Assembly: GCA_947303105.1 (NCBI GenBank)
Contig: CAMYXQ010000022.1
Coordinates: forward strand, 1-10,466
Direction: 5' to 3'
Origin: an uncultured Caryophanales bacterium
GTDB lineage: Bacteria > Bacillota_I > Bacilli_A > RFN20 > CAG-826
DNA length: 10,466 nucleotides
The first letter of the stretch is position 1; the number at the start of each line of letters is the position of its first letter. A program made the translations under genes and the position numbers. Below the pieces are notes generated by a model that saw nothing but the letters and a program-made list of their open reading frames with translations, had not been told where the DNA came from and ran no database searches. This document shows, in pieces, positions 1 to 5,820 of the stretch.

Positions 1-54
1 CCCATGAATGCATGCGTGAAAGGCATGTGAGTTAAGCCGCTTCTCCAACAGGCC
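1..54 (-). tRNA. tRNA-Glu (anticodon TTC), 3' part cut by window edge
   Basis: On the minus strand the gene starts at 54 with acceptor strand GGCCTGT, then TG, a D arm (GAG/CTC around AAGCGGCTTAA), and an anticodon arm CATGC-CTTTCAC-GCATG whose loop holds TTC, the Glu anticodon. A variable segment and the first half of the T stem (ATGGG) follow before the window ends. The T loop, 3' acceptor strand and CCA are not visible. It starts only 5 bp after the CCA of the tRNA-Asn gene, so both are probably processed from one transcript driven by the promoter at 162-190. Confidence 0.87.
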
Positions 55-59
55 AGGGA

Positions 60-134
60 TGGCGCTCAGCATAGGATTCGAACCTACAACCGATCGGTTA
101 ACAGCCGATTGCTCTGCCGTTGAGCTAGCTGAGC
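60..134 (-). tRNA. tRNA-Asn (anticodon GTT)
   Basis: A full 75-nt cloverleaf is visible on the minus strand. Acceptor GCTCAGC pairs with GCTGAGC; the D stem is GCTC/GAGC; the anticodon stem ATCGG/CCGAT encloses CTGTTAA with anticodon GTT; the T stem GTAGG/CCTAT (one G-T pair) encloses TTCGAAT. G is the discriminator and CCA is encoded at 62-60. All loop invariants are present, so it should be functional. It is first in a small tRNA operon with tRNA-Glu, downstream of acpP, and has its own promoter. Confidence 0.96.
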
Positions 135-161
135 ACCAGATGCGCAAAATGCGCAAAAAGT

Positions 162-190
162 ATTCTACGCAAGGGGGTTACCCTTTGCAA
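162..190 (-). promoter_or_regulatory. sigma-70-type promoter for the tRNA-Asn/tRNA-Glu operon
   Basis: On the minus strand, -35 TTGCAA (190-185) and -10 TAGAAT (167-162) are separated by exactly 17 bp. The predicted start is near 155, about 20 nt before the tRNA-Asn 5' end. It lies between the acpP stop (205) and the tRNA. No strong T-tailed terminator separates acpP from this promoter, so acpP transcripts could also read into the tRNAs. Confidence 0.7.
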
Positions 191-204
191 GAACTACCGA
201 AGTT

Positions 205-429
205 TCAGGCAATCTTTTTCTCGATGGAAGCGAAAAGGTCGCCGATGGTCTGGAACGAAGCGAGTTCGCTCGTCTCAAACTGGATGTTATAGGTTTCTTC
301 GAGGTCAAGGCAAAGTTCGACGACATCAAGGCTATCAAGACCAAGGTCTTTAAGGCCTTTGGAATCGTCTAATGACTCGACGCCGAGCCGTTCGGCGAAT
401 GTCTTGCGGATCTCTTCAATTTTGGACAT
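205..429 (-). CDS. acpP: acyl carrier protein AcpP
   Basis: A 74-residue acidic four-helix protein that carries growing acyl chains as thioesters on 4'-phosphopantetheine during type II fatty acid synthesis in the cytosol. The attachment Ser is residue 33 in the signature GLDSLDVVEL, and the N-terminal pattern (IEEIRKTFAERLGV) is typical of the family. Length matches the usual 75-80 residues. The ATG at 429 is chosen over a longer in-frame start at 510: GGAGG lies 8 nt upstream of 429, and the extra 27 residues would run back through a promoter and a terminator. It is monocistronic or leads into the tRNAs. Its location next to the pilus genes is probably not functional, because a terminator separates them. 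It could be a specialised ACP, but nothing in the sequence suggests that. Confidence 0.95.
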   Translation of the reverse strand: MSKIEEIRKTFAERLGVESLDDSKGLKDLGLDSLDVVELCLDLEETYNIQFETSELASFQTIGDLFASIEKKIA

Positions 430-448
430 AAGGAAAACCTCCGCGCAT

Positions 449-477
449 ATTATAAGGGTTTCAACGGAAATTGGAAA
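449..477 (-). promoter_or_regulatory. promoter of acpP
   Basis: On the minus strand a perfect -10 TATAAT (454-449) follows a 17-bp spacer and a weak -35 TTTCCA (477-472, 4 of 6 matches). The start should fall near 442, giving a leader of only about 13 nt that still contains GGAGG. The -35 overlaps the T tract of the preceding terminator, so pilus transcription ends exactly where acpP transcription begins. Confidence 0.65.
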
Positions 478-500
478 AAGAAAAGGCCATTCGGCCCTTT
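474..500 (-). terminator. intrinsic terminator of the Tad pilus operon
   Basis: Minus-strand hairpin: AAAGGGCC (500-493), a GAAT loop and GGCCTTT (488-482), with one bulged G, followed by a T-rich tail (TTTTCTTTTT) down to about 474. It begins 7 nt after the stop of the 49-residue pilin gene, so it ends the pilus operon. Confidence 0.75.
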
Positions 501-506
501 CTCTTG

Positions 507-656
507 TCATGCATTCAGACTGTTGATGGTGTTGTTGTAGCGGGTGCTCACTTCAGCCACTTCGTTGGTGAAGATGCTTTTGACGGTCACCGAGATCGCC
601 CCAAAGACGATCAGGGTGAGGATCATGCCCAGCAACGTTGCTTTGAATTCGGACAT
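507..656 (-). CDS. putative Flp-type major pilin, 49 residues
   Basis: Last gene of the Tad operon. It begins 19 nt after the preceding stop, with a strong GGAGG 5 nt before its ATG. The product starts MSEFKATLLGMIL, has one hydrophobic helix (about residues 6-25), then a short polar amphipathic tail (TNEVAEVSTRYNNTINSLNA). Size, single N-terminal helix and position at the end of a tadABC cluster fit an Flp/Fap-type pilin, the polymerising subunit. Oddly, there is no basic leader ending in Gly and no EY pair after a cleavage site; a Glu at position 3 is the only candidate for the conserved Glu. It may be used without leader cleavage or be a minor pilin or small membrane partner. Its separate strong ribosome site would suit a subunit made in excess. 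Family assignment rests mainly on context. Confidence 0.72.
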   Translation of the reverse strand: MSEFKATLLGMILTLIVFGAISVTVKSIFTNEVAEVSTRYNNTINSLNA

Positions 657-675
657 ATGTCCCTCCTTTCTTTGT

Positions 676-1017
676 TCAATATAGATAGCCGATGACGGCT
701 GATCTGGTGACGGTGATGACCATCGGCTCCTTGCTGATAATCAAGGACTGGTATTCCCGATAGATTTTGAAGCGAAATGTGTCGCCAAAGGCGACGGGAC
801 CATTGTTGAGCGATTCAATCGTCGCTCCCGCCTCTTCGGAAACAAATTGGGTGATGGAATCCGTAATGCCTCTTTGAAGGGCGATCTGATAGGCCGCGGT
901 CACCGCGACCGAATCGAGCCGGGTGTAAATCGCATTCACCGCGCATAAATCTCCGGCGTAGGCGACGACGACCATCACGAAAAACAACGTGAGCAAAAAA
1001 CCGAGTTTAGATGCCAT
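676..1017 (-). CDS. TadE-like pilin-related membrane protein
   Basis: A 113-residue protein with an N-terminal hydrophobic helix (about residues 5-22, GFLLTLFFVMVVVAYAGDL) and a small exported domain with beta-strand character ending VITVTRSAVIGYLY. Its start overlaps the tadC stop by 11 nt and is preceded by GGGAG 7 nt upstream, so it is translationally coupled to TadC. Topology and position match TadE-type pseudopilins, which join or cap Tad pili. The C-terminal strand resembles TadE-like proteins, but I cannot verify homology by search. Only one Cys (residue 25) occurs, just after the helix, so no internal disulfide. It shares its architecture, though little sequence, with the 139-residue protein at 3342-3761. 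No TadF or TadG is seen. Confidence 0.65.
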   Translation of the reverse strand: MASKLGFLLTLFFVMVVVAYAGDLCAVNAIYTRLDSVAVTAAYQIALQRGITDSITQFVSEEAGATIESLNNGPVAFGDTFRFKIYREYQSLIISKEPMVITVTRSAVIGYLY

Positions 1018-1696
1018 TGGTCAACTCCCTCATCAAGACGACGATGCCGGCCAAAATCATGACCATTGTGACCCCGCTGCCGATCATCGGCAAAAAGCAT
1101 AGGGTATTCAGCGATGAGACCCGGCGTTCGCGGTCGATTTTCCGTTTTTCATCGCTCAATGTATCGAATGATTTCTGAAATTGAGTGATATAAGCGCCCG
1201 TTCCGCCTTGTTCCGCAATCAGATAAAGACTCACCAAAACTTCTTTGACCATCAGAGATGGGAATCCCTCGGCGAAACGCACATACGGCGAAACGGTTTT
1301 ATCCCCATCGATCCGTTCCAAAAGCTCCTTGAGCCGCTCGTCCATGGCCGGGCTCGCATAAGCCCGAATCCGTTCCAAGGAAGAATAGACCGGGATCCCG
1401 TCCTGGAGATAGACACTGAGATAACCGAATAGACGGACGAACTCGGTTTCCAAATTGATTTCCGCCTTGTTTTTGTTCTTAAAGAACATCCCAAGGAGCA
1501 TATAGTCCCCAATCGGAATGACGGCAACGAACGCCAAACAGAGATAAATTGATAACTTTTGGAAATAGAGAAAAACTGCAAGGCCGACGATGAAGGCGTC
1601 CAACGCCCCAATGATGAGCCAAACCTTCTTTGGTTCCGCTCCAGCAGCTGTAAGACGCTCATTAATGGATAGTCTCTTTGTTTTACTTTTCTTCAT
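1007..1696 (-). CDS. tadC: TadC, type II secretion F-domain inner-membrane platform protein
   Basis: A 229-residue membrane protein. Two N-terminal helices (about 25-43 and 48-66) precede a cytoplasmic helical T2SF domain (about 85-190) with DGIPVYSSLERI, the family hallmark EQGG at 162-165 and a basic segment KRKIDRERR, then a C-terminal hydrophobic region (about 196-222). TadC pairs with TadB to form the platform that couples the TadA ATPase to pilin insertion. Its ATG lies 14 nt inside tadB, with GAGG 8 nt upstream. It is shorter than proteobacterial TadC, in keeping with the compact cluster. Which of the two platform genes equals TadB or TadC is assigned by order; membership of the T2SF family is more certain than the letter. 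Confidence 0.85.
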   Translation of the reverse strand: MKKSKTKRLSINERLTAAGAEPKKVWLIIGALDAFIVGLAVFLYFQKLSIYLCLAFVAVIPIGDYMLLGMFFKNKNKAEINLETEFVRLFGYLSVYLQDGIPVYSSLERIRAYASPAMDERLKELLERIDGDKTVSPYVRFAEGFPSLMVKEVLVSLYLIAEQGGTGAYITQFQKSFDTLSDEKRKIDRERRVSSLNTLCFLPMIGSGVTMVMILAGIVVLMRELTNGI

Positions 1697-2396
1697 GACG
1701 GAACCTCACTTGGAATGGAAGACCGGTATAAACGCGAGAAAAGATGAAAAACGAAGCCAATGCGATGGCGAAGAAAGAAACGCCGATGATTCGAAACGCT
1801 TTGCTATGAAGCATGGTTTCGTAATAACCCGATAAACCATAACGGAGAAACCCGATGATAAAGGCGCTCATAGCCCAAAATATCGCGAATTGTGCCAAAA
1901 CTTTACGACTATCTTTCCGCATCTTCCGGGTATGCTCCTCGTCCCTGGTTATCTCTTTTAGCAATGGGTCGGCAACAGTCAAACAATCACCGCCTTGTTC
2001 GGAATAGATGGAATATACCGATAGGAACATCGGGTAAAACGGGGCATCGAAATAACTTGCGAGGTATTCGATTCTTTCCTGGGCGGACATCGTATCGATT
2101 CGCGCAGTGATTTCTTTGAAAGTGGGATCCGAAACCCCTTCGCAAGCGGCGGCATAAGCCGTCTCACCACTGTTTGTGATAGAAAGAGAAACAATGAAGT
2201 TGTTTACGAAACGATAAGCCTGATGGATGATGGCCGCTTTTCGCTGATAACGAGTGAAGGCAGGAGCGATGAGAAAGACGGTCGAAAGAAGGAAAACTCC
2301 TGCCACCGCCAATCCAATGTATAAATCATCTAAAACAAGGTAGGCCAATCCACCAGCGACCAACGAAACCGCCATTGCGATCAGACGATTTTTCAT
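1683..2396 (-). CDS. tadB: TadB, type II secretion F-domain inner-membrane platform protein
   Basis: A 237-residue membrane protein with helices at about 5-22, 28-45, 168-186 and 202-220, flanking a cytoplasmic T2SF domain (about 55-165). The domain shows the pattern FIVSLSITNSGETAYAA, followed by YSEQGGD (EQGG at 133-136) and a charged helix DEEHTRKMRKDSRK. It is the partner of TadC in the pilus platform. The start overlaps the tadA stop by 4 nt (ATGA), with GGAGG 7 nt upstream, which implies coupled synthesis with the ATPase. It lacks the extra N-terminal periplasmic part seen in some longer TadB proteins. Confidence 0.85.
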   Translation of the reverse strand: MKNRLIAMAVSLVAGGLAYLVLDDLYIGLAVAGVFLLSTVFLIAPAFTRYQRKAAIIHQAYRFVNNFIVSLSITNSGETAYAAACEGVSDPTFKEITARIDTMSAQERIEYLASYFDAPFYPMFLSVYSIYSEQGGDCLTVADPLLKEITRDEEHTRKMRKDSRKVLAQFAIFWAMSAFIIGFLRYGLSGYYETMLHSKAFRIIGVSFFAIALASFFIFSRVYTGLPFQVRFRHEEK

Positions 2397-3352
2397 CTTG
2401 CTTCCTCCCTCTCGTACAGTTTTTGCATTTTGCCCGTCGCCCGATCGATTCGACCGATGGAGCGGATGTATCGGCGAACCTTCCCTTCATGGAGATCCTT
2501 TTCCAGATAAACAAAAAGTCCGAAATGTTCCTCGACGTCATGGACTAGGGCATCCAAATACAGTTTTTGCGGGGAAAGCATAGCCAAACGCCCCATTCGT
2601 TCCGGCATGCTGAACAAATCGCGGGAATGAATGGAGGAAATAATGGGGTGCCCGGACATCGCACTGGTGATGACATCCAGCATTTCGGCGCCCCTTGCCT
2701 CGGCGATAACGATATAATCAGGGTTATTTCGGAGAGAGTTTTTGATTAGAGAGGCAAAAGAAGCTTGTGGAATCGATTCGTTCGCAATCCAAGTGGTCAA
2801 ATCGATCTCTGGATTGGCAATCATATCTAGTTCTTCCACGTTATCGATCACTATGACGCGGGTCGCAGGGGTCATTCGCAACAAAAGCCACTTCTCCAAC
2901 TCGGTTTTCCCCGTTCCGGTCTTGCCACCGACCACAATACTTTCCTGTTTTGCTAAGGCGCTGAGCAAAAGTTGTTCTGAATTACCACCAAAAAAGTCTT
3001 TATTATCGTCAATTGAACAATTGGGGGAGGCTAAGCGAAGCGAGAACGTGTAAGTCTTCTCGTTCTTAAACCGAGCAAGACTCTGATAGACCGCATTCAG
3101 GCGGTAACGGCCAAAGCTGACGTCCAAAATTGGGGAGGAATAGGAGAACTGCCGCTCGGTCAGATTGGCTAACTGACGGAGAAAGTCTCCAACCTCCCTC
3201 GGTGTGACTTCGATCGAAGAAGCCGCCCGACCATGAGCGTTCGTAACATAATGAACCTTCTCACCATTAAAGGAGACGTCAGTGAGACCCGGTGTTTGTA
3301 ACAGTTCGCTGAGGAACGACGATTCGATAAAACTAGATGGATTAATCGCCAT
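2393..3352 (-). CDS. tadA: TadA/CpaF-family secretion ATPase
   Basis: A 319-residue VirB11/TadA-type hexameric ATPase that powers pilus assembly from the cytosolic face. Walker A is GGKTGTGKT (142-150); the Asp box is VIVIDNVEEL (166-175); Walker B is YIVIAEAR (213-220); the His box is GHPIISSIHS (234-243). An N-terminal domain (about 1-115) contains DVSFNGEKVHYV and DVSFGRYRLN, matching the part of CpaF that contacts nucleotide. At 319 residues it is shorter than typical CpaF proteins (well over 400), because it lacks the extra N-terminal helical region. All catalytic motifs are intact. Its ATG overlaps the upstream gene by 11 nt and has a G-rich ribosome site (GGGGG). A VirB11 role in DNA transfer is unlikely next to two T2SF proteins and short pilins. 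Confidence 0.93.
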   Translation of the reverse strand: MAINPSSFIESSFLSELLQTPGLTDVSFNGEKVHYVTNAHGRAASSIEVTPREVGDFLRQLANLTERQFSYSSPILDVSFGRYRLNAVYQSLARFKNEKTYTFSLRLASPNCSIDDNKDFFGGNSEQLLLSALAKQESIVVGGKTGTGKTELEKWLLLRMTPATRVIVIDNVEELDMIANPEIDLTTWIANESIPQASFASLIKNSLRNNPDYIVIAEARGAEMLDVITSAMSGHPIISSIHSRDLFSMPERMGRLAMLSPQKLYLDALVHDVEEHFGLFVYLEKDLHEGKVRRYIRSIGRIDRATGKMQKLYEREEAR

Positions 3353-3761
3353 AAGAATCCCCCTGTCTTAAGATGAAAGTTGCCGTGTTTTCGTAATATC
3401 CATATCGGAGAACCGGGCAACGAAAATTCATGCGAATCCCGGTTGGTTTTGCCAATTCTTCAATATTTTCTGCCGAAAATGCATCGAAATAGTAAAAATC
3501 TAGCTCAGGTTCCTGGTTCTTCGTAAGGTAACGGGAAAGATTCTCTTCAAAGTACAGTGACGCCCTATTGGCAAACTCCGCCCCATCAAAATACGGACGA
3601 TCCAACTCGTTCCCAAGCGAGTCCAAACTCACGACGGAACATTCAGCCGCTCCTTTCCCGAACGCAGCGAAGGTCCTACTGATACCGGAATAGGCGAACG
3701 AATAGGAAAAAATGCTGTTCGTGAAGATAAAAAGGACGGCCACGACGAAAAGATTCAGCAT
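3342..3761 (-). CDS. pilin-like membrane-anchored protein of the Tad cluster
   Basis: A 139-residue protein not recognised by sequence. It starts with a long hydrophobic stretch (residues 3-25, LNLFVVAVLFIFTNSIFSYS) at the extreme N terminus, followed by an exported domain of about 110 residues with aromatic segments (LDFYYFDAF, VLRYGYYENTATFIL). Cys41 and Cys115 could form a disulfide outside the membrane. This layout is that of TadE/TadG-like or minor pilins. Its ATG follows the previous stop with no gap (TAGATG), with GAGG 8 nt upstream, and its end overlaps tadA by 11 nt, so it is locked into the operon. It probably is a minor pilus subunit or assembly factor; that is inference from architecture and neighbours. 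Confidence 0.6.
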   Translation of the reverse strand: MLNLFVVAVLFIFTNSIFSYSFAYSGISRTFAAFGKGAAECSVVSLDSLGNELDRPYFDGAEFANRASLYFEENLSRYLTKNQEPELDFYYFDAFSAENIEELAKPTGIRMNFRCPVLRYGYYENTATFILRQGDSYGD

Positions 3762-4796
3762 CTAATGTACCTCAACGCACCATCTAGCGTTTTGACAGCT
3801 GCCGATAAAGGGGGCGGCGGGCTCCAAATCAAACTCAAAATAGTAATAGGATAGATCTCCGGACTCCGAATTCTCGAATCGGAAGTGATAGGTCGGATAA
3901 GCGCCTCCAAGGACGGGCAAACGGACCTCATTGCTGCTAGAAATGGGTCCATTTCCGAGGTCAAAGTTTGTCACTGTAGGCGATAGGATCGGACGATACT
4001 TTTCATCACTTCTTTTTTGCCAAGAAAGTGGGATACGTATCGAATCTTTTTGATGAATTGCCCCATTTCCAACATAGGGGTCAAAATCAAGATAATTATC
4101 CCCAAATACGGTTAGAAATAACGTCGATGATTCTGGTGTTCGTTTTTGCTTGTTCTGATAGTTATAAAAATCAAAGATCATCTCCTCTAAGGGGACGATA
4201 TTATCCGATGAACACTCGTATTTTTGCTTCAATCCGGTGGTCGAAACCGTATCGGTGTAAGTTTCCCAGGTACCATAAGGGTTCAAATAGGCATATGTAT
4301 TGCCATAAATCATCGGGCTCTCAAGCAAATTCCAGCCACTTTGTGGTAAAACACGCCCTACTTTGAAGTTTCTGGAGACCACCGTTTCCTGACCAGTCAA
4401 GATGTTGTAATCAAACATGATCAAAGTGTTCCATTCGGCGACATATTGTCCTGGAACGTATAGGTTGAACTCTTGAATTTGACCGGCCGAGCCGGAATAA
4501 GCTTTGTATTCATATGGAAAATAGGCCTTGTTGAATGTCTTGGTCCCGAACGTATAGGAATTTGGCGCTAAACTGCTTTGCCACCCAACCGTCAGGTAGT
4601 GCGCCCCCGCTTCCCAGTTCTGAAAATGGATATCCACCGTATAGGGCTGACCTTGAAACGCTGGACGCACCAAAACATCGCAATAGGCCCCAGCGCCAGT
4701 TAATCCAGAGATGTTTTTCCGGGGTGGAACGTTACTGCATAAAGTTGTCAATAATAAAGCGGATGCAAGTCGCTTGAAGTCCAGTATTGGCATCAT
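3762..4796 (-). CDS. predicted exported Tyr-rich protein of the Tad cluster
   Basis: A 344-residue protein of unknown family. The N terminus (FKRLASALLLTTLCSN) resembles a signal peptide. Cys20 could be lipidated, but the residues before it (TTL) do not fit the normal lipobox, so secretion is better supported than lipidation. The rest is rich in Tyr, Phe, Trp, Asn, Gly and Pro with alternating strand-like segments (IHFQNWEAGAHYLTVGW, TLFLTVFGDNYLDFDPYV, YHFRFENSESGDLSYYYFE), which suggests beta-sandwich modules, perhaps one at about 40-150 and another at about 200-325. Cys39, 195, 334 and 340 could form disulfides. It starts 2 nt after the previous stop, lacks a good ribosome site and is followed directly by the next gene, so it is probably translated by coupling. 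It may be a tip adhesin or surface subunit. The coding sequence appears more AT-rich than the flanking genes, as often seen in fast-evolving surface proteins. Confidence 0.6.
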   Translation of the reverse strand: MMPILDFKRLASALLLTTLCSNVPPRKNISGLTGAGAYCDVLVRPAFQGQPYTVDIHFQNWEAGAHYLTVGWQSSLAPNSYTFGTKTFNKAYFPYEYKAYSGSAGQIQEFNLYVPGQYVAEWNTLIMFDYNILTGQETVVSRNFKVGRVLPQSGWNLLESPMIYGNTYAYLNPYGTWETYTDTVSTTGLKQKYECSSDNIVPLEEMIFDFYNYQNKQKRTPESSTLFLTVFGDNYLDFDPYVGNGAIHQKDSIRIPLSWQKRSDEKYRPILSPTVTNFDLGNGPISSSNEVRLPVLGGAYPTYHFRFENSESGDLSYYYFEFDLEPAAPFIGSCQNARWCVEVH

Positions 4797-4798
4797 AG

Positions 4799-5152
4799 TT
4801 ACGCGTAGAATTTCTCATCGATTTTCCGCAAGGTGTTGCCGTAAAGACGCAAGTATTCCTTTTCCTGCCGGACAAACCCCAACCACCAAAACGGAAAATG
4901 ACGGCCCCGTTCCAATACCTGGCAGACGAAAATTCGCGATTCGACTTCATTTAACTCGAGGTAAAAATCCACCAGTTCACGCAAAAACCGGGATTCTCTG
5001 GTGTTTTTATAGCCAAGCCAATCGTAATCCAAATCGAAAATATGGGTGTCTGGGCTCATTCCTAGGGCCAAAAGAGAGCGACGATAACGTCTTCTTAGGG
5101 TTTTCGAGCGATCAGAAACCGTTTTAGCCACTTCTGGGGGATCGATGTTCAT
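4799..5152 (-). CDS. small helical protein heading the Tad operon, possible sigma-region-4-like regulator
   Basis: A 117-residue, all-helical, charged, cytosolic protein. The ATG at 5152 is chosen because AGGAG lies 7 nt upstream; a longer in-frame start at 5194 would cover that site. It has a basic N-terminal helix (SKTLRRRYRRSLLALG), then about residues 50-117 form a segment (LVDFYLELNEVESRIFVC ... KEYLRLYGNTLRKIDEKFY) that recalls the region-4-like helix-turn-helix of ArpU/RinA-type activators, where a final 'Y-R-L-x-x-x-A-L-x-K-I' helix is common. That resemblance is visual only. As the first gene of the operon, divergent from gmk, it could regulate the operon. It could equally be a cytosolic pilus accessory protein. 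Confidence 0.6.
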   Translation of the reverse strand: MNIDPPEVAKTVSDRSKTLRRRYRRSLLALGMSPDTHIFDLDYDWLGYKNTRESRFLRELVDFYLELNEVESRIFVCQVLERGRHFPFWWLGFVRQEKEYLRLYGNTLRKIDEKFYA

Positions 5153-5208
5153 TCCACTGCTCCTTTCACCAATGAATAGACAAGTGGGAGGCATTTTTTA
5201 CATATTAT

Positions 5209-5225
5209 TTTTCGCAAAACGAAAA
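5209..5225. repeat. inverted repeat in the divergent gmk/tad intergenic region
   Basis: TTTTCG (5209-5214) and CGAAAA (5220-5225) form a perfect 6-bp inverted repeat around CAAAA. It sits between the start of the Tad operon (5152) and gmk (5266), next to AT-rich sequence with -10-like elements on the minus strand (TAATAT, TATGTA), although no convincing -35 could be matched. It is a candidate operator for the Tad promoter. It is short enough to be chance. Confidence 0.3.
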
Positions 5226-5231
5226 CTCGTG

Positions 5232-5259
5232 TTCCGAAATCGGCCAATCCCTCTATAAT
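5232..5259 (+). promoter_or_regulatory. promoter of the guanylate-kinase-like gene, giving a probably leaderless mRNA
   Basis: A perfect -10 TATAAT spans 5254-5259; a weak -35-like TTCCGA lies 16 bp upstream (5232-5237). Only 6 nt separate the -10 from the ATG at 5266, so the expected transcription start coincides with the A of the start codon. There is no room for a Shine-Dalgarno sequence in the transcript. Confidence 0.55.
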
Positions 5260-5265
5260 GGAAGC

Positions 5266-5820
5266 ATGATTATTCTGATCGGTGCCTCTGCCAGCGGAAA
5301 GACCGAAGCGGCGAAGATGCTCGGAAAGCTTTTCGGCGTAAAGAAGGTCGTCACGACCACGACACGGGCCATGCGCGTCGGTGAAACCGACGGTGTGGAT
5401 TATTTCTTCGTGAGTCAGGAAGAATTCGCCCGTCGGAAAAAAGCCCACCGCTTCGCCGAAACGGCCGTCTATTCCGGAAACCACTACGGCACCGGGCTCG
5501 ATCAAATCGGTTCGGAAAAAGTCCTTATCGTTGAACCGCAAGGCTACAAGAACTTCCGCAAACTCAACGATCCGACCATCATCTCTTTCTTTATCGATGT
5601 GCCAGAATCCTTGCGTGGTGAGCGTATGCGCCTACGTGGGGATAAAGAGGAGAATATCGCCCATCGCCTCTCCACCGACCGCGTCGACTTCGACCGCGCC
5701 AATATCGGCCCGGTTGACTTTGTCATCGACGGGCAAAAGAAAACCGTGGAACAGATCGCCACGGAAATCTACGAGTTATATCAAAAGACCTTAAAGGAAC
5801 GAATCACTCCGCAGGGATGA
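5266..5820 (+). CDS. gmk: guanylate kinase-like P-loop kinase
   Basis: A 184-residue cytosolic enzyme of the guanylate kinase fold, expected to make GDP from GMP and ATP. P-loop GASASGKT is at 6-13; the GMP-binding segment TTTTRAMRVGETDGVDYFF at 30-48 keeps the two Arg, Gly-Glu and Asp-Tyr positions; HYGT at 73-76 matches the family YGT; the Arg-rich lid ERMRLRGDKEE is at 119-129. It is somewhat shorter than usual Gmk (about 200-210), because it begins directly at the first beta strand and its lid is brief, so it could be a paralog of the housekeeping gmk. It is the only plus-strand gene, divergent from the Tad operon, with no ribosome site and a -10 box 6 nt before the ATG. Its last 17 bp overlap the end of the opposing CNNM gene. 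Confidence 0.83.
   Translation: MIILIGASASGKTEAAKMLGKLFGVKKVVTTTTRAMRVGETDGVDYFFVSQEEFARRKKAHRFAETAVYSGNHYGTGLDQIGSEKVLIVEPQGYKNFRKLNDPTIISFFIDVPESLRGERMRLRGDKEENIAHRLSTDRVDFDRANIGPVDFVIDGQKKTVEQIATEIYELYQKTLKERITPQG

Noticed and set aside
59..292. 77-codon open frame on the plus strand
   Set aside because: It begins inside the tRNA-Asn gene and runs into acpP from the opposite side; both of those are certain.
430..510. Longer acyl carrier protein start at 510
   Set aside because: The added 27 residues do not match the family, and the DNA holds a terminator and a perfect -10 box; GGAGG precedes the start at 429.
2393..3352. VirB11-type conjugation ATPase and thus an integrative element
   Set aside because: Two T2SF platform proteins and short pilins follow directly; no relaxase, coupling protein, integrase or attachment repeat is visible despite the nearby tRNA genes.
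5153..5194. Longer start (5194) for the first Tad operon gene
   Set aside because: The extension contains the AGGAG ribosome site for the start at 5152 and looks noncoding.
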